NCBI GenBank assembly: GCA_017619255.1
Contig: JAFZSS010000190.1
Span: 1-12,927, forward strand
Length of the DNA: 12,927 bases
Direction: 5' to 3'
Source of the DNA: Muribaculaceae bacterium
Lineage (GTDB): Bacteria; Bacteroidota; Bacteroidia; Bacteroidales; Muribaculaceae
In this document: one piece after another, positions 6,163-12,927 of the stretch
Numbering within the stretch: position 1 is the first letter of the stretch
How the letters are laid out: the number at the start of each line of letters is the position of its first letter
Translations under genes and position numbers: made by a program
Notes under the pieces: generated by a model
Told to the model about the DNA's origin: nothing
The model's database searches: none
The model's input: the letters and a program-made list of their open reading frames with translations, nothing else

Positions 6163-6178
6163 ATATAATGAATAATCA
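6163..6178 (-). repeat. 16-bp motif shared with the argR upstream region (copy 2)
   Basis: Reading on the minus strand gives TGATTATTCATTATAT, identical to 2122-2137. It lies about 100 bases before the lrp -7 element and about 60 bases after the lysA stop. Directly beside it (6177-6194) is an imperfect palindrome with CATGT and ACATG arms. Possible regulatory site; unproven. Confidence 0.35.
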
Positions 6179-6239
6179 TGTATGGGCACACATGATGCAT
6201 CGAGATTGTAAACGCTATGTGTCAAGCTGATAACAGCGA

Positions 6240-7409
6240 TCAGCGAGAGTGAAAGATGCTCAACGGCAGCGCACGCATGTTGTAGGTTGATGCCATCGAC
6301 TCTCCATAGGCTCCGGCCGAGCGGATAGCGATAAGGTCACCGCGGCGGGTGATGGGCAATCGGCAATCATGGGCGAATACATCGGTGGACTCACACACGG
6401 GACCCACCACATCATAGGTCTCCACCTCATCCTGTCGCGAGGTCAGGTTGTGGACCAAGTGGTGTGCCTCATACAAGGCCGGGCGTATCAAGTCGGTCAT
6501 GCCGGCGTCAACAATGACGAAGCGCTTGTTGCGGTTTTCTTTGACATACAGCACGCGGCAGATGAGGGTACCGCACTGGCCGACGATGGAACGGCCGAGC
6601 TCAAAATGTAACTGTTGTCCGGCCCTCAGATTCAACCTCTGTTTGAAAGTATTGATAAACCTTTCCAGCTCGGGCAACGGATGCTCGTCGGGGTGGCCGT
6701 AGTCGATGCCAAGGCCCCCTCCCATATTGATGGTCTCAAAGTTAATGCCTTGACGCTCATAGTTATCAATCAGCTTGTTAGCCGCATCACACAACATCTC
6801 ATACGGCTTCATTTCGACAATCTGTGATCCGATATGGAAGTGGAGTCCCTTGAGGTGGACATGGGGTAATTTCATGGCCAGCGTGATGACTTGCTCAAGG
6901 TCTTCGAGACAGATGCCGAATTTGTTGTCGGCGGTGCCTGTCGTGATGTATTTGTGGGTGTGGGCATCGATGTCCGGGTTGACCCTGATGGCGATGTTGG
7001 CAGTCTTGTCCATCAACCCTGCGATCTCATTGATGACTTCCAATTCCGGTATCGACTCGACATTGAAGCAGCCGATCTCATTCTCCACGCCCAACCTGAT
7101 TTCCCAATCGGTTTTGCCCACTCCTGAATAGGTCATCATGGATGCGGGAATCCCTGCCTCGAGAGCCGCCTTTATTTCGCCGCCGCTGACCAGGTCAGCC
7201 CCTAATCCATGGCTCTTTATCTCCTTGAGGATGTGCGGGTTACCGTTCGCTTTGACGGCATAGTGTACTAGGCAGCATTCATCGGCTGTCAAGCGGTTGA
7301 TTTCATCCAATGTTTTGCGCAGCACATCGAGGTCATAATAATAAAATGGCGTCGGTGTCTGTTGCAGGATTTCCATCGGGAACCCATGATGATTAACTCT
7401 TTTATCCAT
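6240..7409 (-). CDS. lysA: Diaminopimelate decarboxylase
   Basis: A 389-residue pyridoxal-phosphate enzyme of fold type III (alanine racemase-like barrel) that decarboxylates meso-diaminopimelate to L-lysine, the last step of lysine synthesis. The cofactor lysine is Lys53 in HYAVKAN (49-55). Other marks are HFHIGSQ (190-196), the phosphate-binding MGGGLGIDYG (229-238), ELGRSIVG (270-277, where most relatives have EPGR), the substrate/catalytic CESTD with Cys339 (339-343), and GAYGESMASTYN (366-377) near the C-terminus. Length is slightly below the usual 400-420. The ATG at 7409 is the only good start; Met12 is a shorter alternative that would still leave the fold intact. In many Bacteroidota lysA is followed by an aspartokinase gene; here an Lrp-family regulator follows instead. 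It diverges from the dcw cluster, whose MurE uses the same metabolite. Confidence 0.95.
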   Translation of the reverse strand: MDKRVNHHGFPMEILQQTPTPFYYYDLDVLRKTLDEINRLTADECCLVHYAVKANGNPHILKEIKSHGLGADLVSGGEIKAALEAGIPASMMTYSGVGKTDWEIRLGVENEIGCFNVESIPELEVINEIAGLMDKTANIAIRVNPDIDAHTHKYITTGTADNKFGICLEDLEQVITLAMKLPHVHLKGLHFHIGSQIVEMKPYEMLCDAANKLIDNYERQGINFETINMGGGLGIDYGHPDEHPLPELERFINTFKQRLNLRAGQQLHFELGRSIVGQCGTLICRVLYVKENRNKRFVIVDAGMTDLIRPALYEAHHLVHNLTSRQDEVETYDVVGPVCESTDVFAHDCRLPITRRGDLIAIRSAGAYGESMASTYNMRALPLSIFHSR

Positions 7410-7453
7410 AATCGTTTATTCTTAAATCTCGAGTGAAAATCAGGAAAGCGTGG

Positions 7454-7461
7454 CAAAATTA
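7454..7461 (-). promoter_or_regulatory. Possible -7 element of lysA
   Basis: TAATTTTG on the minus strand (7461-7454) fits TAnnTTTG and lies 45 bases before the lysA ATG. No TTG is found at the -33 position, and AT-rich DNA makes chance matches likely. Confidence 0.35.
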
Positions 7462-7588
7462 TTAAAAATTCGTTCATAATCCATAAATTCTGTAATTATT
7501 TTTTCTCCGATACAATCAAGCCACCCGTTTCAATCACCATGCATGGCAAGAGAGACATGGCTATCCTTCAAAGTCCAAAATTTTGCAG

Positions 7589-7713
7589 TTGTAAATTTTT
7601 GGCAAATATGCGCATAAAGCGCTGATACACAATGCATATAAAGTTATTAACATCAAGTGTTAATAAAAAAGTTTTCAAATTTGTAAATTTTTTTGTTTGA
7701 GATTGTAAATTTT
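7589..7713 (+). repeat. Three direct copies of TTGTAAATTTT ahead of rsmH
   Basis: The 11-mer TTGTAAATTTT occurs at 7589-7599, 7681-7691 and 7703-7713. The last two are exactly 22 bases apart, about two DNA turns, and the last one supplies the TTG that could act as the rsmH -33 element. This could be a set of regulator sites or a by-product of AT-rich sequence. Confidence 0.5.
7644..7666. promoter_or_regulatory. Operator-like perfect inverted repeat in the lysA-dcw region
   Basis: Arms TTATTAACA (7644-7652) and TGTTAATAA (7658-7666) are perfectly complementary around a 5-base centre (TCAAG). The 23-bp dyad lies about 60 bases before the rsmH -7 element, and far upstream of lysA. It has the size and symmetry of a dimeric repressor site. 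As a hairpin it is AT-rich and weak, and A rather than T follows on the plus strand, so a terminator is less likely. Confidence 0.5.
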
Positions 7714-7735
7714 CGCAAAAAAAGTTGTACCTTTG
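7703..7735 (+). promoter_or_regulatory. Putative promoter of the dcw cluster (rsmH)
   Basis: TACCTTTG at 7728-7735 fits the Bacteroidota -7 consensus. A TTG at 7703-7705 lies 22 bases upstream, slightly longer than the usual 19-21 spacing. Transcription would begin near 7742, giving a leader of about 9 bases to the ATG at 7751 or about 36 bases to the ATG at 7778. Confidence 0.65.
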
Positions 7736-7777
7736 GAGTCCCTAAAAAACATGGGGGATGAGGCACACTCGATAGCA

Positions 7778-8701
7778 ATGGAACCAACTGTTTACCACAT
7801 ACCTGCACTGCTCACCAAGAGCATTGACGGGCTTGCCATCAAGCCCGATGGCATCTATGTTGATGTCACCTTCGGCGGTGGCGGCCACAGTCGTGCCATC
7901 CTGGAGCGCTTGGGCCCCGACGGACGCCTCGTGGGCATGGACCAGGATCTTGACGCGTGGTCCAACCGTTTGGACGACGACAGGTTTACATTTGCACACG
8001 GCAACTTTGCCTATCTGAAGAATTTCCTTCGTTATTACGGCATTGACCATGTGGACGGCATCCTGGCTGATTTGGGCGTCTCGTTCCATCACTTCGATAA
8101 GGTGGAGCGGGGCTTCACTTTCCGTGCTGACGCTCCGCTGGACATGCGCATGAATCGCAATGCCCCGTTCACGGCAAGAGAGCTCGTCAACACCTACAGC
8201 GAGGAGCGCCTTGCCGATGTCCTGTACCTCTATGGCGAGTTGCGCCAGTCACGACGCCTGGCGGCGGCCATTGTCAAGGCCAGGCCGCTGGAGAGCACAG
8301 GGGCACTCGTCGAAGTGGTGAGGCCGTTGCTCAAACCCGCCCAAGAGAAGAAGGAGCTGTCGATGGTCTTCCAGGCCCTGCGCATCGAGGTCAATGCCGA
8401 GTTGGACGCCCTCAAGCGACTGCTGTCACAGTCTATCGAGGTGCTCAATCCGGGCGGCAGGCTGGCTGTGATCACCTACCATTCCCTTGAGGATCGCCTG
8501 GTGAAGAACTTCATGCGCGCGGGCAATATCGAGGGCAAAGTGGAGAAGGACTTTTATGGTCGCGTAAGCACTCCGTTGAGAGCCGTGGGCAAAGTCATCG
8601 TCCCCAGTGATGACGAGGTGCGCCGAAATCCCCGCTCGCGCAGCGCCAAGTTGCGTGTCGCCGAGCTGGTGTCCCCCGACGAAGATAAACATTACCGATA
8701 A
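7778..8701 (+). CDS. rsmH: 16S rRNA (cytosine(1402)-N(4))-methyltransferase RsmH (MraW)
   Basis: A 307-residue S-adenosylmethionine-dependent methyltransferase that modifies C1402 of 16S rRNA near the ribosomal P site; it is the usual first or second gene of the dcw cluster. The start MEPTVYHIPALL matches the family opening (YHxPVLL). SAM-binding TFGGGGHS is at 31-38, GMDQD at 53-57 and LADLGVS at 97-103, followed by RGFTFRADAPLDMRM (111-125). The C-terminal part has VITYHSLEDRLVKNFM and ends in the expected NPRSRSAKLRVAE. I prefer the ATG at 7778 because it gives the family's usual short leader; the in-frame ATG at 7751 would add nine residues, and a TTG at 7733 falls inside the promoter. 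The next gene begins 18 bases after the stop, pointing to one operon. Confidence 0.95.
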   Translation: MEPTVYHIPALLTKSIDGLAIKPDGIYVDVTFGGGGHSRAILERLGPDGRLVGMDQDLDAWSNRLDDDRFTFAHGNFAYLKNFLRYYGIDHVDGILADLGVSFHHFDKVERGFTFRADAPLDMRMNRNAPFTARELVNTYSEERLADVLYLYGELRQSRRLAAAIVKARPLESTGALVEVVRPLLKPAQEKKELSMVFQALRIEVNAELDALKRLLSQSIEVLNPGGRLAVITYHSLEDRLVKNFMRAGNIEGKVEKDFYGRVSTPLRAVGKVIVPSDDEVRRNPRSRSAKLRVAELVSPDEDKHYR

Positions 8702-8719
8702 CCATCAACACCCAATACG

Positions 8720-9067
8720 ATGAACGAGAAAAGAAATAGTGCGGCAAAATCAGGGAAAAAGGCCGGAAAAGGTATCATCCAAGGCCGGTTGTTCTCGCTT
8801 GACTTCTTCAAGCGTTACTGGTTCTATGTTGTCTTTGTGGTAGCTATGGCACTGGCCTATATCGCCAACAAATTCATCTATCAGAGCAGTATGCAGGAAG
8901 TCATGTCCCTCAAGACCGAACTTGAGGACTCGCAGACCGACCTCGTTAGCTCCAGCACCAAATACAACTCCATGATTCGTGAGAGTGAGATGATTAGGCT
9001 CATGAGGGAAAGGAATCTGGGTTTGAGCGCCCCACTCGAACCCCCGTATGAATTAAAGTCCAAGTAA
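8720..9067 (+). CDS. ftsL: FtsL-like cell division protein
   Basis: A 115-residue single-pass inner membrane protein in the ftsL position of the dcw cluster. A basic cytoplasmic N-terminus (about 1-31) is followed by one hydrophobic helix (about 32-50, WFYVVFVVAMALAYIAN) and a periplasmic coiled-coil-like stretch (about 55-98) rich in Glu, Ser and Leu. FtsL proteins of this kind bind FtsB/FtsQ and activate the FtsWI septal synthase. Sequence conservation in the family is low, so the call rests on size, topology and the place between rsmH and ftsI. It lies 18 bases after rsmH and 13 bases before ftsI, in the same operon. Confidence 0.85.
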   Translation: MNEKRNSAAKSGKKAGKGIIQGRLFSLDFFKRYWFYVVFVVAMALAYIANKFIYQSSMQEVMSLKTELEDSQTDLVSSSTKYNSMIRESEMIRLMRERNLGLSAPLEPPYELKSK

Positions 9068-9080
9068 GAAAACGACGGCA

Positions 9081-11201
9081 ATGAAAAAGAACAACAAGAA
9101 ACACATCCTCGCGCGCTATGCGATCGTAGTGGGAATCATGCTGGCATTCTCCGCATCGATTGTGTGGAGCCTTTTCAAGACCACTGTGATATATGCCGCC
9201 AAATGGAACCAGACAGCCGAAAAGGTGCTCATGGATACCATCCCCATCCAGCCTGAACGCGGTAAGCTGTTGGCTGACAACGGCACCGTGCTCTCGGCCA
9301 ACCTGAGCTATTATATCCCACGCATCGACTGGTTTACCGAGGGCATCAAGGAGGACACCCTGATGAAGGACATCGGTCCCCTGTGCGACAGCCTCGCCGC
9401 CTTTGACGAGTCGATGACCGCCTCGCAGTGGAGGCAAAAGATTCTCGAGGACCGCAAACAGATTCTGGAGGCTCCCAACAAGACGATGACCAACGGAAAG
9501 AAGGGTATTAAGAATCGCGCCTACAGGCTTTTCCCGCAGATGCTCACGCACAACGAGTTTGAGCGCGTGCGTCGCTTCCCCTTCCTGTGCCGCGCCAAGA
9601 ACAAGAACGGCTTTTACTATGAGAAGCAGGACCGTCGCATCAAGCCCTACGGTGACATGGCTGCCCGCAGTATCGGCTTGGTGGGCGAGGACTCGTTAAG
9701 TTCCGAGTTCCACGGCCGTTCGGGTCTGGAGATGGCGCTCGACTCGCTGCTCTATGGCAAGCCCGGCCTTTCCAAGAGCTTCCAGCTCACTAATGGCATC
9801 GTCAGGGCCGAGAGCGTGCCCGCTGTCAAGGGCTATGACATCACCACCACCATCAACATCCAGCTGCAGGACATCGTGGAGAACGAACTCTACGACATGT
9901 GTGTGCAGACGAGGGCGGAGTGGGGCACCTGCGTGCTCATGGAGGTGGCGACCGGCGAGATCAAGGCCATCAGTAACCTGGACCGCAACAAGGAGACCGG
10001 CGAATATACCGAGGGTATCAACCATGCCGTGCTGGGTTATGAGCCCGGCTCCGTAATCAAGACTATCTCGATGCTGGTCGCCCTGGAGGACGGCATCGTC
10101 ACCAATATTGAGCAGCCCATTGCCACAGGAACAAGTTGGGTCTATGCCGGCGGTCCTCCCATCAAGGATGACCACGGAGGTGCCACGCGCACTCCGCGAC
10201 AGATCATCGAGACTTCATCAAACATCGGCATGGCCAAATTGATTGTCCAGAAGTATGGCTCCAATCCGCAGGGTTTCCATGACCGCCTCAAGGAACTTGG
10301 CTTCTTCGAGCCATTTCACTCGGGCATTGCCGGTGAGAATATCCCCTGGTACCAGGGCGTGGAAATCAAGAACGGCGGTCGCGTGACGCTCTCACGCCAA
10401 GCCTACGGCTACGGTGCCCGCATTCCGCCGTTGTGCACCTTGGCTATGTATAACGCCATTGCCAACGACGGCAAATATGTGCGTCCCCACCTGGTCAAGA
10501 TGCTCTCCCGTGAAGGTGAGCCTGACTCCATCATCCCCGTGACCTACATCCGCGACCAAGTGTGTTCCCCCGAGAATGCCGCCAAATTGCGAACGATGTT
10601 GCACGATGTGGTGTGGGGCTCGTTTGGCACTGCACGCAAGTGGGTGCAGGACGAAAAGGTGGAGATCGCCGGCAAGACGGGAACGGCCTTTGATGTGGTC
10701 CGGGGACAGTATGGCGCTCAGAAGCGTATGGCCTTCTGCGGCTTCTTCCCCTTTAACAAGCCCAAATATTCGTGCATCGTGCTGATGATGAATCCCAACA
10801 TGGGCGCTGGCGCCACCAGCGGCGTCGTCCTGAGGAAAATCGCACGCAAGATGTATGCGCTTGGTTTGCTGGGCAATGCACCCGATTACAACTTGGCATC
10901 CAAGGACAGTGATGCCAAGGGAGATCCCACACTGTATGCTTCAATGAATGACCAAGCCTATAACAATGTCAAACGCTACCTGAACATGGGTTCACCCCAT
11001 CACTACAAGCGTCCCCCGCTGTTAGCCCAGGGTGTGCCTAATGTGATAGGATTGAATATCCGCGAAGCCATCAAGATGCTCGAGGATGCCGGACTGTCGG
11101 TTTCCTTCTCGGGATCGGGCATGGTCGTTGGACAGAGCCTGCCGGCTGGTTCAAAATTCGACCGGGGGCAACATATTAACCTAACATTGAGAACTTCCTG
11201 A
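9081..11201 (+). CDS. ftsI: Septal peptidoglycan transpeptidase FtsI (PBP3-like) with C-terminal PASTA domain
   Basis: A 706-residue class B penicillin-binding protein that cross-links septal peptidoglycan in the periplasm. A short basic cytoplasmic end and one membrane anchor (about 13-33) lead into the non-catalytic pedestal domain, with ERGKLLADNG near residue 60. The transpeptidase domain shows all three active-site motifs: SVIK with Ser324 as acylated nucleophile (324-327), SSN (379-381) and KTG (532-534). The last 56 residues (651-706, GVPNVIGLNIREAIKMLEDA...) form a single PASTA domain, a common arrangement in Bacteroidota FtsI. It follows ftsL by 13 bases and precedes murE by 4, so expression is tightly coupled. 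Alternative names are pbpB or PBP3-like; the role is inferred from position and motifs. Confidence 0.95.
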   Translation: MKKNNKKHILARYAIVVGIMLAFSASIVWSLFKTTVIYAAKWNQTAEKVLMDTIPIQPERGKLLADNGTVLSANLSYYIPRIDWFTEGIKEDTLMKDIGPLCDSLAAFDESMTASQWRQKILEDRKQILEAPNKTMTNGKKGIKNRAYRLFPQMLTHNEFERVRRFPFLCRAKNKNGFYYEKQDRRIKPYGDMAARSIGLVGEDSLSSEFHGRSGLEMALDSLLYGKPGLSKSFQLTNGIVRAESVPAVKGYDITTTINIQLQDIVENELYDMCVQTRAEWGTCVLMEVATGEIKAISNLDRNKETGEYTEGINHAVLGYEPGSVIKTISMLVALEDGIVTNIEQPIATGTSWVYAGGPPIKDDHGGATRTPRQIIETSSNIGMAKLIVQKYGSNPQGFHDRLKELGFFEPFHSGIAGENIPWYQGVEIKNGGRVTLSRQAYGYGARIPPLCTLAMYNAIANDGKYVRPHLVKMLSREGEPDSIIPVTYIRDQVCSPENAAKLRTMLHDVVWGSFGTARKWVQDEKVEIAGKTGTAFDVVRGQYGAQKRMAFCGFFPFNKPKYSCIVLMMNPNMGAGATSGVVLRKIARKMYALGLLGNAPDYNLASKDSDAKGDPTLYASMNDQAYNNVKRYLNMGSPHHYKRPPLLAQGVPNVIGLNIREAIKMLEDAGLSVSFSGSGMVVGQSLPAGSKFDRGQHINLTLRTS

Positions 11202-11205
11202 AATC

Positions 11206-12675
11206 ATGAAGAAATTATCACAACTGCTCACATCGATCAAGCCGCTTCAAGTGGTGGGTGATGCCAATGTGGATATCACTGATGTGATTAATGACTCACG
11301 GTTGGCAAGCGAGGGTGCCTTGTTTGTAGCCGTCAAGGGTGTCGCTGTCGATTCCCATCGTTTTATTGCCGATGTGGTGAATGCTGGCGCGCGCGCCGTC
11401 GTGTGCGAGGAAATGCCCGCGGAATTGAATCCCGCGGCCACCTACATTCAGGTCGACAACAGCATCGTGGCGCTGGCTCACATCGCCGATGAGTGGTTTG
11501 ACCATCCCTCCAAGGCTTTGCGCTTGGTGGGTGTCACCGGCACTAACGGCAAGACGACAACCGCGACATTGCTCTATGAAATGGCGCGTCTGATGGGGCA
11601 CAAGGCAGGTCTGTTGTCTACTGTAAAGAACATCATCGACACCCGTGAGCAGGAGGCCAAGCAGACCACTCCCGACCACTTGACGCTCAACAGGCTGCTG
11701 CATGAGATGGTGCAGGCAGGCTGTGAATATGCTTTCATGGAAGTCAGCTCCCACGCGTGTGTGCAGCGCCGCATCGAGGGCATTACCTTTGCCGGCGGCA
11801 TTTTCACTAACCTCACGCGTGACCACTTGGACTTTCACAAGACCGTGGACAACTACATCGCTGCCAAGAAGATGTTCTTTGACGCCTTGCCTGCCGATGC
11901 CTTTGCCCTGGTCAATGCCGACGACAAGGTGGGAGAGGTCATGCTCCAGAACACCCGTGCCGGGAAGTACCGCTATTCTCTCCGCTCCATCGCCGACTAC
12001 AAGGGCCGCATCGTGGAGTCGCGCCTCGACGGCACCACGCTGGAACTCAACGGCAATCTAGTTGAGGTGCTGTTCACGGGCCGTTTCAACGCCTATAACC
12101 TGTTGTCGGTCTATGGCGCGTCGTTGCTGCTGGGTTTCGACCCGCAGCAGGTGCTGGTGAAGATGAGTCTGCTGGAGCCGGTGGCCGGTCGTTTTCAGAC
12201 CTTGCGTTCGGCACGGGGTTACACGGCCATCGTGGATTATGCCCACACGCCCGACGCCCTGGTCAATGTGCTGGACACCATCCGCGAGGTGGTCGGCACC
12301 ACAGGACACATCATCACCGTGTGTGGCTGCGGTGGCAATCGTGATGCCGGCAAGCGCCCGATCATGGCTCGTGAGGCCGCTGTGCGCAGTGACAAGGTGA
12401 TACTCACCAGTGACAATCCGCGCAACGAGGACCCCGATGCCATCTTGCGCGACATGGAAGTGGGACTCCCCGAGGAATCCCGCCCCACGACTTTGACCAT
12501 CACCGACCGCCGTCAAGCCATCAGGACGGCTTGCCAACTCGCGCAGGCGGGCGATGTAGTGCTCATCGCTGGAAAGGGTCATGAGGATTATCAGGAAATC
12601 ATGGGTGTGAAGCATCATTTTGATGACCGCGAGCAGGTACTCGAGGTATTTGCTGCCGAGCAACCCTCCAAATAA
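11206..12675 (+). CDS. murE: UDP-N-acetylmuramoyl-L-alanyl-D-glutamate--2,6-diaminopimelate ligase MurE
   Basis: A 489-residue cytoplasmic Mur ligase that adds the third amino acid of the peptidoglycan stem using ATP. The N-terminal UDP-binding domain has NDSRLASEGALFVAVKG (29-45). The ATP loop is GVTGTNGKTTT (109-119), with Lys116. The central domain continues with FTNLTRDHLDFH, whose downstream region carries the carbamylated lysine in relatives. The C-terminal domain has VDYAHTPDALVNVL, GCGGNRDAGKRP and DNPR at 403-406. DNPR is the specificity motif of enzymes that use meso-diaminopimelate rather than lysine, in line with Gram-negative peptidoglycan and with the lysA gene nearby. The gene begins 4 bases after ftsI and is followed by mraY after 27 bases. 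Confidence 0.96.
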   Translation: MKKLSQLLTSIKPLQVVGDANVDITDVINDSRLASEGALFVAVKGVAVDSHRFIADVVNAGARAVVCEEMPAELNPAATYIQVDNSIVALAHIADEWFDHPSKALRLVGVTGTNGKTTTATLLYEMARLMGHKAGLLSTVKNIIDTREQEAKQTTPDHLTLNRLLHEMVQAGCEYAFMEVSSHACVQRRIEGITFAGGIFTNLTRDHLDFHKTVDNYIAAKKMFFDALPADAFALVNADDKVGEVMLQNTRAGKYRYSLRSIADYKGRIVESRLDGTTLELNGNLVEVLFTGRFNAYNLLSVYGASLLLGFDPQQVLVKMSLLEPVAGRFQTLRSARGYTAIVDYAHTPDALVNVLDTIREVVGTTGHIITVCGCGGNRDAGKRPIMAREAAVRSDKVILTSDNPRNEDPDAILRDMEVGLPEESRPTTLTITDRRQAIRTACQLAQAGDVVLIAGKGHEDYQEIMGVKHHFDDREQVLEVFAAEQPSK

Positions 12676-12702
12676 GATTATTAACCACATCAACGCAAGG
12701 AT

Positions 12703-12927
12703 ATGTTATACCATCTTTTCCATTACCTTGAACAGTATCACCATGTGAGTGGTGCCCGCTTGTTTGAGTACATCACCTTCAGGTCAGGCTTCGCGTTTAT
12801 CCTGTCCCTGTTTATCGGCATCGTCATCGGTCGCCGCATCATCTTCAAGCTCAAGATCAAGCATATGAGTGACAAAGAGCTCGAAGAGAATTTGGGCGGA
12901 TATTCCGCCAAGCAGGGAACTCCCACC
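12703..12927 (+). CDS. mraY: Phospho-N-acetylmuramoyl-pentapeptide-transferase MraY (5' part, cut by window end)
   Basis: The first 75 codons are open to the last base. The product starts MLYHLFHYLE, has one clear membrane helix (about 25-46, FRSGFAFILSLFIGIVIGRR) after the family's LFEYITFR, and ends the window in KQGTPT, the start of the conserved KxGTPTMGG motif. MraY transfers phospho-MurNAc-pentapeptide from UDP to undecaprenyl phosphate, giving lipid I in the inner membrane. The position directly after murE is the usual dcw order. The start is the ATG at 12703, 27 bases beyond murE. Because only the N-terminal tenth to fifth is visible, catalytic Asp residues cannot be checked. Confidence 0.93.
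   Translation, partial: MLYHLFHYLEQYHHVSGARLFEYITFRSGFAFILSLFIGIVIGRRIIFKLKIKHMSDKELEENLGGYSAKQGTPT

Larger units (their letters stand above)
7410..7777. other. Divergent AT-rich control region between lysA and the dcw cluster
   Basis: About 340-370 bases without a credible gene, depending on the rsmH start used. On the lysA side the minus strand carries TAATTTTG (7461-7454), a possible -7 element without a convincing -33. In the middle are the 10-bp palindrome CCATGCATGG (7537-7546), a 9-bp-arm inverted repeat (7644-7666) and three copies of TTGTAAATTTT (7589, 7681 and 7703). The rsmH promoter lies at the right end. The mraZ gene, which often opens the dcw cluster, is not present here. Confidence 0.7.

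Noticed and set aside
7733..7777. Longer rsmH start at the TTG 7733
   Set aside because: This codon lies inside the TACCTTTG promoter element, so it would be upstream of the transcript start.
11029..11201. PASTA domain on FtsI as a sign of a kinase-type or unusual protein
   Set aside because: A single C-terminal PASTA domain is a usual feature of class B penicillin-binding proteins in this phylum.

Overview
The window looks like chromosomal DNA of a Bacteroidales bacterium (phylum Bacteroidota), probably a gut member of the Muribaculaceae/Prevotellaceae type. This rests on TAnnTTTG-type -7 promoter elements ahead of five genes (three close to consensus), weak or absent Shine-Dalgarno sequences, a C-terminal dockerin-like domain on the first protein, and the family character of the proteins (cupin-less GDP-mannose pyrophosphorylase, PASTA-bearing FtsI, lone FtsL-like protein). 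The exact genus cannot be read from the sequence. No rRNA, tRNA, CRISPR array, insertion sequence or phage gene was seen.

Layout. 1-243: the 3' end of a secreted-type protein ending in a dockerin-like pair of repeats, closed by a clear terminator. 413-2026: a patatin-like phospholipase with two internal membrane segments. 2257-4186: a plus-strand run of argR, an ArgC-family protein whose start codon abuts the argR stop, and a short ssb, ending in a long GC-rich terminator. 4315-7409: three minus-strand genes, manC (GDP-mannose synthesis), an Lrp/AsnC-family regulator and lysA (diaminopimelate decarboxylase). 7410-7777: a divergent, AT-rich control region. 7778 to the end: the head of the division and cell wall (dcw) cluster, rsmH-ftsL-ftsI-murE-mraY, with mraY cut by the window edge.

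How the genes fit together. The dcw genes build and divide the peptidoglycan wall. MurE carries the DNPR motif of meso-diaminopimelate-adding enzymes, while divergent LysA removes meso-diaminopimelate to make lysine, so two consumers of one metabolite leave the same control region, which contains a perfect 9-bp-arm inverted repeat and three copies of an 11-bp motif. ArgR and Lrp are amino-acid-responsive regulators, and an identical 16-bp sequence lies in the same relative orientation upstream of both.

The strongest oddity is the ArgC-family protein. It keeps the overall family pattern but has Asn where the catalytic Cys should be, lacks the family's His motif, and has lost glycines of the nucleotide-binding loop. 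It is translationally adjacent to an ArgR whose arginine-binding motif reads GADT rather than the usual GDDT. Together they could form a repurposed regulatory pair; this is a hypothesis. Most other genes are ordinary housekeeping functions.
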